7,977 bases of DNA from Actinomycetota bacterium (GTDB taxonomy: Bacteria; Actinomycetota; Actinomycetes; Streptosporangiales; Streptosporangiaceae). The translations under genes were made by a program, and so were the position numbers. This document shows, piece by piece, positions 1 to 5,586 of the stretch (positions within the stretch are counted from its first letter, which is position 1; each line of letters begins with the position of its first letter). The notes under the pieces were generated by a model, which was not told the DNA's origin, did no database searches, and saw only the letters and a list, made by a program, of their open reading frames with translations. Where the stretch lies: NCBI GenBank assembly GCA_003140115.1, contig PLIQ01000578.1, positions 1-7,977 on the forward strand, in the 5' to 3' direction.

Positions 1-58
1 TATTTACGCCGAACGCAGCGTGGTTCCACCCCCCCGCCCCCGTCCCGCCTACCCTCGG

Positions 59-64
59 TAAGGT
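59..64 (+). promoter_or_regulatory. Putative leaderless-type -10 element of the aldo/keto reductase gene
   Basis: TAAGGT fits the actinobacterial TANNNT -10 pattern and ends 6 nt before the ATG at 71. This is the distance expected if transcription starts at or next to the start codon. There is no Shine-Dalgarno sequence between this element and the ATG. No convincing -35 is seen; the upstream sequence is a run of cytosines. Three other genes in the window show the same arrangement. Confidence 0.4.
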
Positions 65-70
65 CGGCTC

Positions 71-1123
71 ATGGAGTATCGCGCACTGGGCCGGTCGGGC
101 CTGCGGGTGTCCGTGCTGACTATGGGCACGATGACGTTCGGCGGCACCGGAGAGTTCGCCGACGTGGGCTCGACCGACGTCGAAGAGGCCGAACGCCAGG
201 TCGACATGTGCCTGGACGCCGGGATCAACCTCATCGACACCGCCGACGTGTACTCGGCCGGGCTGTCCGAGGAGATCCTGGGCCAGGTCCTCCGCGGCCG
301 GCGGGACCGGGTGCTGGTGGCCACCAAGGTCCGGATGGGGATGGGCCGCGGCCCGAACGATTCGGGGCTGTCCCGCCATCACATCATCTCCGGCTGCGAG
401 GCCAGCCTGCGCCGTCTGGGCACCGACCACATCGACCTGTACCAGGTGCACGAGTGGGACGGCCAGACCCCGCTGGAGGAGACCCTGCACGCGCTGGATG
501 ACCTGGTCCGGTCGGGCAAGGTCCGCTACGTCGGCGCCTCTAACTACAGCTCCTGGCAGCTGATGAAGGCGCTGGGCATCGCCGGCCGGCTGGACCTGGC
601 GCCGCTGGTCAGCCAGCAGATCTACTACTCGCTGCAGGCCCGCGAGGCGGAGTACGAGCTGATCCCGCTGGCCGTGGACCAGGGCCTGGGCGTGCTGGTC
701 TGGAGCCCGCTGGCGGGCGGGCTACTGTCCGGCAAGTACCGCCGGAACCACCAGCCCCCGGTCGGCTCCCGCCAGCTGTCCGACTGGGGGGAGCCGCCGA
801 TCTACGACCCCGAGGGCCTGTACGACACCGTGGAGCTCCTGATCGCCATCGCGGAGCAGCACGAGGTCTCGGCCGCCCAGGTAGCCCTGGCCTGGACCCT
901 GGGCCGGCCCGGCGTGACCTCGCTGGTCATCGGCGCGCGCTCCGGCGATCAGCTAGCCGACAACCTCGAGGCGGCGTCCCTCACCCTCTCCGACGAGGAA
1001 CGGGCCCGGCTCGACAGGTCCAGCGCCCCGCCGCTCATCTACCCCTACTGGCACCAGGCCAAGACCGCCCGCGACCGGCTCTCGCCCGCCGATCTCACCC
1101 TGCTCGGCCCCTACCTCGGCTGA
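71..1123 (+). CDS. Aldo/keto reductase, NADPH-dependent (predicted)
   Basis: A 350-residue (alpha/beta)8-barrel oxidoreductase predicted to reduce aldehydes or ketones with NADPH in the cytoplasm. The catalytic tetrad is complete: Asp56 and Tyr61 in LIDTADVY, Lys86 in VATKVR and His127 in YQVHEWD. Other family hallmarks are the N-terminal YRALGRSGLRVS strand, VRYVGASNYS near 152-160, the WSPLAGGLLSGKY loop at 211-223, and the cofactor-binding segment around VIGARSGDQLADNLEA (287-301), where the Arg/Asn pattern favours NADP. Length is typical for the potassium-channel beta-subunit-like/YghZ-like branch. The ATG at 71 fits the family N-terminus and follows a TANNNT element by 6 nt. The gene converges with the exporter gene, whose frame overlaps its last 171 bases. 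The substrate cannot be read from the sequence, and no pathway neighbours help. Confidence 0.93.
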   Translation: MEYRALGRSGLRVSVLTMGTMTFGGTGEFADVGSTDVEEAERQVDMCLDAGINLIDTADVYSAGLSEEILGQVLRGRRDRVLVATKVRMGMGRGPNDSGLSRHHIISGCEASLRRLGTDHIDLYQVHEWDGQTPLEETLHALDDLVRSGKVRYVGASNYSSWQLMKALGIAGRLDLAPLVSQQIYYSLQAREAEYELIPLAVDQGLGVLVWSPLAGGLLSGKYRRNHQPPVGSRQLSDWGEPPIYDPEGLYDTVELLIAIAEQHEVSAAQVALAWTLGRPGVTSLVIGARSGDQLADNLEAASLTLSDEERARLDRSSAPPLIYPYWHQAKTARDRLSPADLTLLGPYLG

Positions 1124-2035
1124 CCGGCCCCGGTTCGCCCGCCGCAGGGTGCTCAGCGCGATGCCCGCCAGGATGGCCGCGCCGCCCAGGGCCTGCCGCG
1201 GGCCCACCGGGTTGGCGAAGAACACGATCCCCGCCATCGCGCCGACCAGCGGCTCAAGGTTGAGGAACGCCCCGGCCACCTCGGCCGGCACCCGGCTCTG
1301 CCCGTAGGCGAACAGCGTGAACGGCGCCAGCGTGCCGGCCAGCGCCAGCGCGGCTACGGCCAGCACCGGACCGGGACCGGACGGCGCGGCAGGCGCGCCC
1401 TCGGTGATCACGGTGAAGGCCACCGCGCCCAGCGCGGCCCCGAGGAACTGCACCGCGGTGACCGCGACCGGATCCCGGCCGGGCAGCAGCCGGGTCTGCG
1501 ACACGGTAAAGGCGGACGACAGCAGCAGCGAGGCCAGCACCAGCGCGTCGCCGCGCACGCTCGCGCCCCCGCCCCCGCCGCCCGCGGTGACCAGTCCGAC
1601 CCCGCCGAGCGAGACCGCGAAGCCCGCCCACGCCGCCGGCCGCGCCACGGTCCGGTACCACACCGCCGCGATGACCGCCACCAGCACCGGCACCGCCCCC
1701 ACCAGCAACGCCGCGTGGGTGACGCTGGTCCGGGTGATCCCCGCGTTCTGCACCACGACCGACCCGCCGTACCCGACCGCCCCGGAAACCAGCACCCGCG
1801 CCTCCAGGATCCGCCCGCGCCCTTGCCAGCCGCGCCGTCCCGAGCCTCCCGACCGCAAGCCGCCCCGGCGCCGCGCGACCGGCAGCAGCACCGCCGCGGC
1901 CAGGCCGAACCGCACCGCGGTCAGCCAGCCCGGGGCCAGCCACTCCAGAGCCAGCTTGGACAGCGGCACGGTAGTGCCCCACAGCAGCCCGGCCGCGACC
2001 AGGGCCGCGAAGGCGTGACGACGGTTGGTGTTCAT
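953..2035 (-). CDS. EamA/DMT-superfamily exporter with an extended C-terminal frame
   Basis: A 360-residue inner-membrane protein of the drug/metabolite transporter superfamily, made of two EamA-type repeats. About ten hydrophobic segments can be traced, roughly at residues 9-28, 37-54, 80-98, 104-126, 133-151, 163-180, 190-211, 222-243, 250-273 and 279-296. An Arg/Gly-rich loop lies at 55-79 and a six-glycine stretch at 152-157 separates the two halves. Motifs include LLWGTTVPLSKLAL in the first helix and the FLNLEPLVGAMAGIVFF repeat-2 signature. The family normally stops soon after the tenth helix. Here no stop occurs until TAG at 955-953, so residues 305-360 are read from the antisense strand of the reductase gene and look like shadow sequence. 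The ATG at 2035 was chosen because it starts just before helix 1. The 70-bp divergent spacing to an Lrp/AsnC gene suggests an amino-acid or metabolite exporter controlled by that regulator. Confidence 0.88.
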   Translation of the reverse strand: MNTNRRHAFAALVAAGLLWGTTVPLSKLALEWLAPGWLTAVRFGLAAAVLLPVARRRGGLRSGGSGRRGWQGRGRILEARVLVSGAVGYGGSVVVQNAGITRTSVTHAALLVGAVPVLVAVIAAVWYRTVARPAAWAGFAVSLGGVGLVTAGGGGGGASVRGDALVLASLLLSSAFTVSQTRLLPGRDPVAVTAVQFLGAALGAVAFTVITEGAPAAPSGPGPVLAVAALALAGTLAPFTLFAYGQSRVPAEVAGAFLNLEPLVGAMAGIVFFANPVGPRQALGGAAILAGIALSTLRRANRGRSAEVGAEQGEIGGREPVAGGLGLVPVGVDERRGAGPVEPGPFLVGEGEGRRLEVVG

Positions 2036-2059
2036 CTCGTCATGGTCACCGATAGCGGC

Positions 2060-2102
2060 ACAGAATTTGTCAGTGAGCGCTAACAACGACATAATATTTT
2101 GT
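2060..2102. promoter_or_regulatory. Candidate operator cluster between exporter and Lrp genes
   Basis: Three imperfect dyads lie in this AT-richer divergent region. ACAGAATTTGT at 2060-2070 pairs at 4 of 5 arm positions. GTGAGCGCTAAC at 2073-2084 has a perfect AGCGCT core and 5 of 6 arm matches. ACATAATATTTTGT at 2089-2102 matches its reverse complement at 12 of 14 positions. The first and third share ACA...TGT ends and an AT-rich core, as Lrp/AsnC sites often do. Their centres lie about 30 bp apart, close to three helical turns. I infer autoregulation and control of the exporter. The middle AGCGCT dyad resembles LacI-family sites and may belong to another regulator. Confidence 0.42.
2067..2097 (+). 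promoter_or_regulatory. Near-consensus promoter of the Lrp/AsnC regulator gene
   Basis: TTGTCA at 2067-2072 and CATAAT at 2090-2095 each match the sigma-70-type consensus at 5 of 6 positions and are separated by exactly 17 bp. An overlapping TAATAT at 2092-2097 fits TANNNT. Either reading puts transcription start only 0-4 nt before the ATG at 2106, so the mRNA is probably leaderless or nearly so. No Shine-Dalgarno sequence precedes this ATG. The -10 sits inside the 2089-2102 dyad, so a protein bound there would block RNA polymerase. Confidence 0.55.
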
Positions 2103-2105
2103 ACC

Positions 2106-2573
2106 ATGGCCGTTTCACTTGATGAAATTGACGTCCAGCTGCTAACCGCGCTGCAGGAGGACGCCGACCGGACCAACGTCGAGCTCGCCCGCCTGGTCGG
2201 CCTGTCACCCGCGGCGACCCTGCACCGGGTCCGCAGGCTGAAGGAGTCCGGCGTCATCCGCGTCATCAGCGCCCAGCTCGACCCGGCTGCCTGCGGCTTC
2301 GCGCTCCAGGTCTACGTGGCGGCCACCCTGGCCCGGCACGACGTCCGCTCATCCCAGAAGTTCGACGACCTGATCCGGTCCCTGCCGCAGGTCATCGCCG
2401 CGGACACCGTGGCCGGCGAGACCGACTACCTGCTCACGGTGGTGGCCCGCGACGTCGCCGAACTGCAGCAGGTGCTGGCCAGCCTGGCCACCCGCGGCGG
2501 GCAGCGGCTGGTCACCTACCTGCGGCTGGACGAGATCAAGCCCCCGTCCCGGCTGCCGCTGAGCCCCATCTAG
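2106..2573 (+). CDS. Lrp/AsnC-family transcriptional regulator
   Basis: A 155-residue DNA-binding regulator, normal length for the Lrp/AsnC (feast/famine) family. The N-terminal winged helix-turn-helix covers about residues 4-52. The opening LDEIDVQLLTALQEDADRT is characteristic, and the recognition helix is VGLSPAATLHRVRRLKESG (31-49). After the linker VISAQLDPAACGF comes the ligand-binding RAM domain (about 65-145), with the effector-site signature AGETDYLLTVVARD at 103-116. Such proteins form dimers to octamers and respond to amino acids or related small molecules. The ATG at 2106 is preferred over an upstream in-frame start at 2025, because the latter would add 27 unrelated residues and cross the promoter. 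Divergent from an EamA-type exporter, it probably controls that gene and itself. Its 3' end overlaps the convergent amidotransferase gene by 38 bases. The effector is unknown. Confidence 0.93.
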   Translation: MAVSLDEIDVQLLTALQEDADRTNVELARLVGLSPAATLHRVRRLKESGVIRVISAQLDPAACGFALQVYVAATLARHDVRSSQKFDDLIRSLPQVIAADTVAGETDYLLTVVARDVAELQQVLASLATRGGQRLVTYLRLDEIKPPSRLPLSPI

Positions 2574-3315
2574 GCCCGACCCGATCCCGTCCGTAGCGCC
2601 GGACGAACGCGCGCAAGATCGCGGGCGGGTGGCTGACCTCGCTGTTCCAGGCCAGGTCCTTGAGCCCGTCGGCCTCGCTGGGGTCGAAGTAGCCGGCGTG
2701 CTTGTACACGTCGATCCGGGTGCACATGCCCACGGCATCCAGCTCGGGATGGAACTGGGTGGCGTAGACGTTGGCGCCGACCCGGAACGCCTGCACCGGG
2801 CAGCCGGCCGAACTGGCCAGCAGCACGGCCTGCCCCGGCAACTCGCTGACCGCTTCCTTGTGCCCGGTGAACGCGTCGAACTCCTCGGGCAGCTCCCGCA
2901 GTAGCGGGTCGCCCCGGCCGGCCGTGGTGAGCGTGACCCGGACCAGGCCGGCCGGCTCGCTGTACCGCCGGCCGAGCACCGCGCCCTGGTGGCTGGCCAG
3001 CGACCCGATGCCGTAGCAGGCGCCCAGGAACGGGAAGTCGGCTCCGACCACCGCGTCCAGCAGGCGGCTCAGGTCGGCCTCGACCCGCCGCTGCACCGGC
3101 GATTTCTTCTCGTCCGGGTCGGTGTAGTTGAACGGCCCGCCGCCGACCCAGATCCCGGACCAGTCCCGCAGGTCGAAGTCCCCGAGCGCCCGCTGGTCCA
3201 GCCGGATCCGCCGCAGCTCGCCCTCGCCCAGCCCGGCCAGGGATCCGAAGGACTCGTACTCGTTGTCGGCCGCGGCGTCGTCGGCGCGGATGGACAGCAG
3301 CAGGAACGGTTCCAC
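2536..3315 (-). CDS. Class I glutamine amidotransferase (GMP synthase-type GATase domain)
   Basis: A 259-residue stand-alone class I glutamine amidotransferase. The nucleophile elbow is FLGACYGIG with Cys100; the other triad members are His189 and Glu191 in ATQFHPELD. The oxyanion region is IWVGGGPFNYTD (55-66), and GHKEAV near 151-156 matches the GMP synthase-like subgroup. The enzyme should hydrolyse glutamine or a gamma-glutamyl compound. With no synthase domain attached, the acceptor is unknown, and a gamma-glutamyl hydrolase role is possible. The start is GTG at 3315: the only in-frame codon upstream that could end the frame is the TAA of the LysR gene, 9 nt away, and no Shine-Dalgarno sequence is visible. 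It is therefore likely co-transcribed and translationally coupled with the LysR gene. Its 3' end overlaps the Lrp gene antisense by 38 bases. Confidence 0.9.
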   Translation of the reverse strand: MEPFLLLSIRADDAAADNEYESFGSLAGLGEGELRRIRLDQRALGDFDLRDWSGIWVGGGPFNYTDPDEKKSPVQRRVEADLSRLLDAVVGADFPFLGACYGIGSLASHQGAVLGRRYSEPAGLVRVTLTTAGRGDPLLRELPEEFDAFTGHKEAVSELPGQAVLLASSAGCPVQAFRVGANVYATQFHPELDAVGMCTRIDVYKHAGYFDPSEADGLKDLAWNSEVSHPPAILRAFVRRYGRDRVGPRWGSAAAGTGA

Positions 3316-3324
3316 CCGAACACA

Positions 3325-4242
3325 TTAGTCCACCACGGCGGGAAGCCGGCCGCCCCGCGCCCGGCGGATGACGTGCCGCCGGAACAACTCGGCCGCCGGG
3401 AGCATGCGCCGCTCCGCGGGCCAGGTCAGCCAGATCTCCCGGGCCGCCCCGGGATCGGCGATCTCGCGGTAGACCACCGGCCCGGCCGCCGATTCCGGTG
3501 ACCCGGCCCGGGGCGCCGGGACCACCGCGACGCCCAGGCCCGCCGCGACGAAGCCCCGGACGTTCGACAGGTCGTCGCCCTCGAAAACGACCGCGGGCCG
3601 GAAGCCGGCCGCCTCGCACAGCTCATCGGTCAGCCTGCGCAGGGCCGAAGCGGGCCGCAGCGCGATGAAGGGCTCCCCGGCCACGTCGGCCAGCCCGACG
3701 CGCGCCGCCTCCGCCAGCCGGTGATCGCGCGGCACGGCCAGGCGCAACGGCTCGAGCGTGATCAGCGCCGTGTGCACCCCCGCGTCGGCCGGGACCCGGC
3801 GGGTGCCGATCTCCACGTCGGCGTTCCCGCCGTCCAGCGCCGCCGACTGCGGCTCGTCCCGGACCTGGGTGAGCCGGAAACCGACCCCGGGGCGCGTGGC
3901 CCGGAAGCTGCGCACCAGGTCCGGCACCAGCCAGGTGCCCAGGGACTGCTGGAAGGCCAGCACCACGGTGCCGGTGTCGGGGTCGATGAGCTGGCTGACC
4001 GCGGCGAGCCCGTCGTCGAGGTGATGCAGCAGCGCGTCCAGATGCGGCTTGAACACCGCGCCCGCGTGCGTCATCCGCAGCGTCCGCCCGCTGCGGCGCA
4101 GCAGCGGCGTCCCGATCTCGGCCTCGAGCCGGGCCAGGGCGCGCGAGACGCCGGACTGCGTGACCGGCTCGGTGTCGCTGACCTCGGTCACCGTGGTCCC
4201 GTCGGCCACCTGCTGGAGCCAGCGCAGCGCATCGGTATCCAT
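3325..4242 (-). CDS. LysR-family transcriptional regulator
   Basis: A LysR-type regulator of 305 residues, typical length. The winged helix-turn-helix occupies about residues 1-61, with recognition segment VTQSGVSRALARLE (27-40) followed by IGTPLLRRSGRTLRMTHAG. A linker helix (about 62-87) leads to the periplasmic-binding-protein-like effector domain (about 91-296), including TVVLAFQQSLGTWLVPDLV and the inter-domain segment GFVAAGLGVAVVPAP. Three in-frame ATGs lie at 4254, 4248 and 4242. I chose 4242 because TATGGT (4255-4250) sits 7 nt before it, matching the leaderless pattern, and MDTDALRW is a natural LysR N-terminus; with 4254 the protein has 309 residues. It is divergent from the small gene at 4349 and upstream of the amidotransferase gene, so those are its likely targets. 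The effector is unknown. Confidence 0.9.
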   Translation of the reverse strand: MDTDALRWLQQVADGTTVTEVSDTEPVTQSGVSRALARLEAEIGTPLLRRSGRTLRMTHAGAVFKPHLDALLHHLDDGLAAVSQLIDPDTGTVVLAFQQSLGTWLVPDLVRSFRATRPGVGFRLTQVRDEPQSAALDGGNADVEIGTRRVPADAGVHTALITLEPLRLAVPRDHRLAEAARVGLADVAGEPFIALRPASALRRLTDELCEAAGFRPAVVFEGDDLSNVRGFVAAGLGVAVVPAPRAGSPESAAGPVVYREIADPGAAREIWLTWPAERRMLPAAELFRRHVIRRARGGRLPAVVD

Positions 4243-4249
4243 ACCCATG

Positions 4250-4255
4250 ACCATA
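4250..4255 (-). promoter_or_regulatory. Putative leaderless-type -10 element of the LysR gene
   Basis: Read on the minus strand this is TATGGT, a TANNNT match ending 7 nt before the ATG at 4242. It overlaps the more upstream ATG at 4254. If it is the real -10, the start at 4254 cannot be used from this promoter, because it would lie upstream of the transcript start. No Shine-Dalgarno sequence precedes any of the three candidate ATGs. Confidence 0.35.
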
Positions 4256-4267
4256 ACTCATACGTCA

Positions 4268-4300
4268 CTTGATACCCAGTCATTGGACGCATGGGTCAAG
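4268..4300. promoter_or_regulatory. Candidate LysR operator: interrupted inverted repeat
   Basis: The left arm CTTGATACCCA (4268-4278) and right arm TGGGTCAAG (4292-4300) are reverse complements over nine base pairs, apart from a two-base TA insertion in the left arm. The spacer is 13 bp. The repeat lies in the 106-bp region between the divergent LysR gene and small gene, where LysR-type regulators normally bind. Binding by this LysR protein is inference. Confidence 0.45.
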
Positions 4301-4309
4301 GTCGCGCAC

Positions 4310-4328
4310 ACTAGCAAGCGAACCTAGT
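4310..4328. repeat. Second inverted repeat upstream of the small gene
   Basis: ACTAG (4310-4314) and CTAGT (4324-4328) are perfect 5-bp inverted arms with a 9-bp spacer. CTAG is scarce in GC-rich actinobacterial DNA, so two copies here stand out. The spacing fits a dimer-binding site near the promoter of the gene at 4349. It may be the activation site that accompanies the larger repeat at 4268-4300, or it may be chance. Confidence 0.3.
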
Positions 4329-4335
4329 TATGTTT

Positions 4336-4339
4336 GGAG
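4336..4339 (+). promoter_or_regulatory. Shine-Dalgarno sequence of the 72-residue ORF
   Basis: GGAG lies 9 nt before the ATG at 4349, within an AT-rich leader. It supports that ATG as a real start, in contrast to most genes here, which lack such a site. A possible -10, TATGTT at 4329-4334, is too close to be used together with this site, so the promoter is probably further upstream and unresolved. Confidence 0.5.
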
Positions 4340-4348
4340 TAAGAGCAA

Positions 4349-4567
4349 ATGCCGACGATCACTCGCCCGCGCACTCCGTTGCTGACCGCGCTCCGCGGTC
4401 AGCTCGAGCACAGCCGCGATGCGCGCACCACCCGCAAGGCCCTTCAGCGCGAGATCGCGACCTACACCAGCCAGTCCGACCTGGACGACCTGCACGCGAT
4501 CCTCAACCGGTACACCGGGGAGGAGACCGCGGACATCCGCCGCATCCTCGCCCGCCACACCGCCTGA
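4349..4567 (+). CDS. Small helical protein of unknown function (72 aa)
   Basis: A 72-residue, charged, soluble protein with no signal peptide or membrane segment. The sequence reads as two or three amphipathic helices: about residues 8-38 (LLTALRGQLEHSRDARTTRKALQ), then 43-55 (SDLDDLHAILNRY) and 58-70 (EETADIRRILARH). I do not recognise a named family; short proteins of this kind occur as hypothetical proteins in actinomycetes. Support for it being real comes from the GGAG site, the AT-rich leader with inverted repeats, actinobacterial codon use, and placement divergent from a LysR gene. Possible roles are a regulator partner or stress-related small protein, but nothing in the sequence decides this. 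The stop lies 34 nt before the ribokinase ATG, so the two may be co-transcribed. Confidence 0.75.
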   Translation: MPTITRPRTPLLTALRGQLEHSRDARTTRKALQREIATYTSQSDLDDLHAILNRYTGEETADIRRILARHTA

Positions 4568-4589
4568 GCCCCCCGAGCCCCGCCCGCGC

Positions 4590-4595
4590 TACCGT
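4590..4595 (+). promoter_or_regulatory. Putative leaderless-type -10 element of ribokinase
   Basis: TACCGT matches TANNNT and ends 6 nt before the ATG at 4602. The 34-nt gap after the preceding stop codon has no Shine-Dalgarno sequence. Ribokinase could thus have its own leaderless transcript in addition to readthrough from the small gene upstream. Confidence 0.35.
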
Positions 4596-4601
4596 TCCGC
4601 C

Positions 4602-5528
4602 ATGACCAAGCGCCCGAAAATCACCGTGCTCGGCAGCTTGAACATGGACATCTCGGTGACCGTGCCCCGGCTGCCTGCCCCGGGCGCCACCGTGCTCGGC
4701 TCCGCGGCCCGCTTCACGCCGGGCGGCAAAGGCGCCAACCAGGCCGTCGCCGCGGCCCGGCTGGGCGCCGACGTGCGGATGGCCGGCTGCGTCGGCGACG
4801 ACGACTTCGGCCGCCGGCTGCTGGCCGCGCTGCGAGCCGAAGGGGTCAACGCCGACGCCACCCGGGTCGTCCCCGGCGTGCCGACCGGCCTGGCCATGAT
4901 CGCGGTGGACGAGGCGGGGGAGAACCTGATCATCGTCGCCCCTGGCGCCAATCATCAGGTCGGCTCGCCCGAGGTGGCCGCCGCGTCCGACGGTCCCCGC
5001 GACATCCTGGTCATCAGCGCCGAGATCCCCGCCCCCGCGATCACCCAGGCTCTGGCCCAGGCAGGCCCCTGCATTCTGAACCTCGCCCCCGCGCCGCAAA
5101 ACGCGGCCGAACTGGTCGCCGCGAGCGGCGAGGACCTCGACTGGCTGGTCGTCAACGAATCAGAGGCGGCCGCCGTCCTGGGGCACCCCGTCAGCGGCCT
5201 GGCCAACGCCAAGAACGCCGCCGCCGAACTGGTCGCCCGGGGCCCCCGCCACGCCGTGGTCACCGCGGGCGCCCGCGGCGCCGCCCTGGCCGGCCCCGAC
5301 GGCACGCACGCCATCGAAGGCTTCAACGTCCAGGCGGTCGACACCGTGGGGGCGGGCGACACCTTCGTCGGGGCGCTCGCGGTCGCCCTCGCGGCCGGCG
5401 TGCCAGCGCCGGAGGCGGTCCGCGCCGCGGCCGCCGCGGGCGCCGCCGCCGTCACCCGCCCCGGGGCCCAGACCGCCATGCCGCGGCCCGCAGACATCCT
5501 CGCCGCCACCGGCGTAACCTGGCCCTAG
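4602..5528 (+). CDS. rbsK: Ribokinase (PfkB family)
   Basis: A 308-residue sugar kinase, essentially the length of E. coli RbsK, predicted to convert D-ribose and ATP to ribose 5-phosphate in the cytoplasm. PfkB/ribokinase landmarks are all present: GSLNMD at 11-16 (substrate pocket), GGKGANQAVAAARLGA at 41-56 (first PfkB signature), Glu141 in ISAEIP, the NESE motif at 185-188 (Mg/phosphate site), and DTVGAGDTFVGAL at 247-259 with catalytic base Asp253. The tail GAQTAMPRP (288-296) matches the ribokinase C-terminal ion-site region. The ATG at 4602 is preferred over in-frame upstream sequence, which overlaps the small gene and is unrelated to the family. No ribose transporter or LacI-type repressor is adjacent, so it may serve salvage of ribose from nucleosides. 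Other PfkB substrates such as deoxyribose cannot be excluded. Confidence 0.92.
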   Translation: MTKRPKITVLGSLNMDISVTVPRLPAPGATVLGSAARFTPGGKGANQAVAAARLGADVRMAGCVGDDDFGRRLLAALRAEGVNADATRVVPGVPTGLAMIAVDEAGENLIIVAPGANHQVGSPEVAAASDGPRDILVISAEIPAPAITQALAQAGPCILNLAPAPQNAAELVAASGEDLDWLVVNESEAAAVLGHPVSGLANAKNAAAELVARGPRHAVVTAGARGAALAGPDGTHAIEGFNVQAVDTVGAGDTFVGALAVALAAGVPAPEAVRAAAAAGAAAVTRPGAQTAMPRPADILAATGVTWP

Positions 5529-5557
5529 GCCTATACCGCAGCCAGGTGAACTGCAGG

Positions 5558-5578
5558 TAAAATTCTCGCGAGGAGAAT
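5558..5578 (+). promoter_or_regulatory. Promoter with overlapping dyad and ribosome-binding site of the CHAD gene
   Basis: TAAAAT at 5558-5563 matches the TATAAT -10 at 5 of 6 positions; no good -35 is seen. ATTCTC (5562-5567) and GAGAAT (5573-5578) form a perfect 6-bp inverted repeat with a 5-base spacer, overlapping the -10 and the expected transcript start. A perfect 8-bp palindrome CTCGCGAG sits at 5565-5572. The ribosome-binding site AGGAG at 5571-5575 lies 11 nt before the ATG at 5587, partly inside the right arm. The dyad could be an operator or, if transcription starts further upstream, an RNA hairpin masking the ribosome-binding site. Confidence 0.45.
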
Positions 5579-5586
5579 CTGAACTT

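Noticed and set aside
1123..1134. ACCGGCCCCGGT hairpin directly after the reductase stop, as a terminator
   Set aside because: The stem is four or five base pairs with almost no loop, no T-run follows, and it lies inside the exporter frame.
1317..2018. A 233-codon plus-strand frame opposite the exporter gene
   Set aside because: Its Pro/Ala/Thr/Ser-rich composition is explained by antisense reading of a membrane-protein gene. The minus-strand frame shows ten helices and family motifs.
2073..2084. GTGAGCGCTAAC as an operator for a sugar repressor acting on ribokinase
   Set aside because: It resembles LacI-family sites, but ribokinase lies 2.5 kb away with two transcription units between, and no LacI-type gene is in the window.
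2570..3619. A 349-codon open frame on the minus strand overlapping both the LysR and amidotransferase genes
   Set aside because: It is Arg/Gly/Ala/Pro-rich, has no recognisable motif and spans two well-supported genes in another frame.
5521..5531. GGCC-CTA-GGCC inverted repeat at the ribokinase stop, as a terminator
   Set aside because: Only four base pairs with no T-run; common by chance in such GC-rich DNA.
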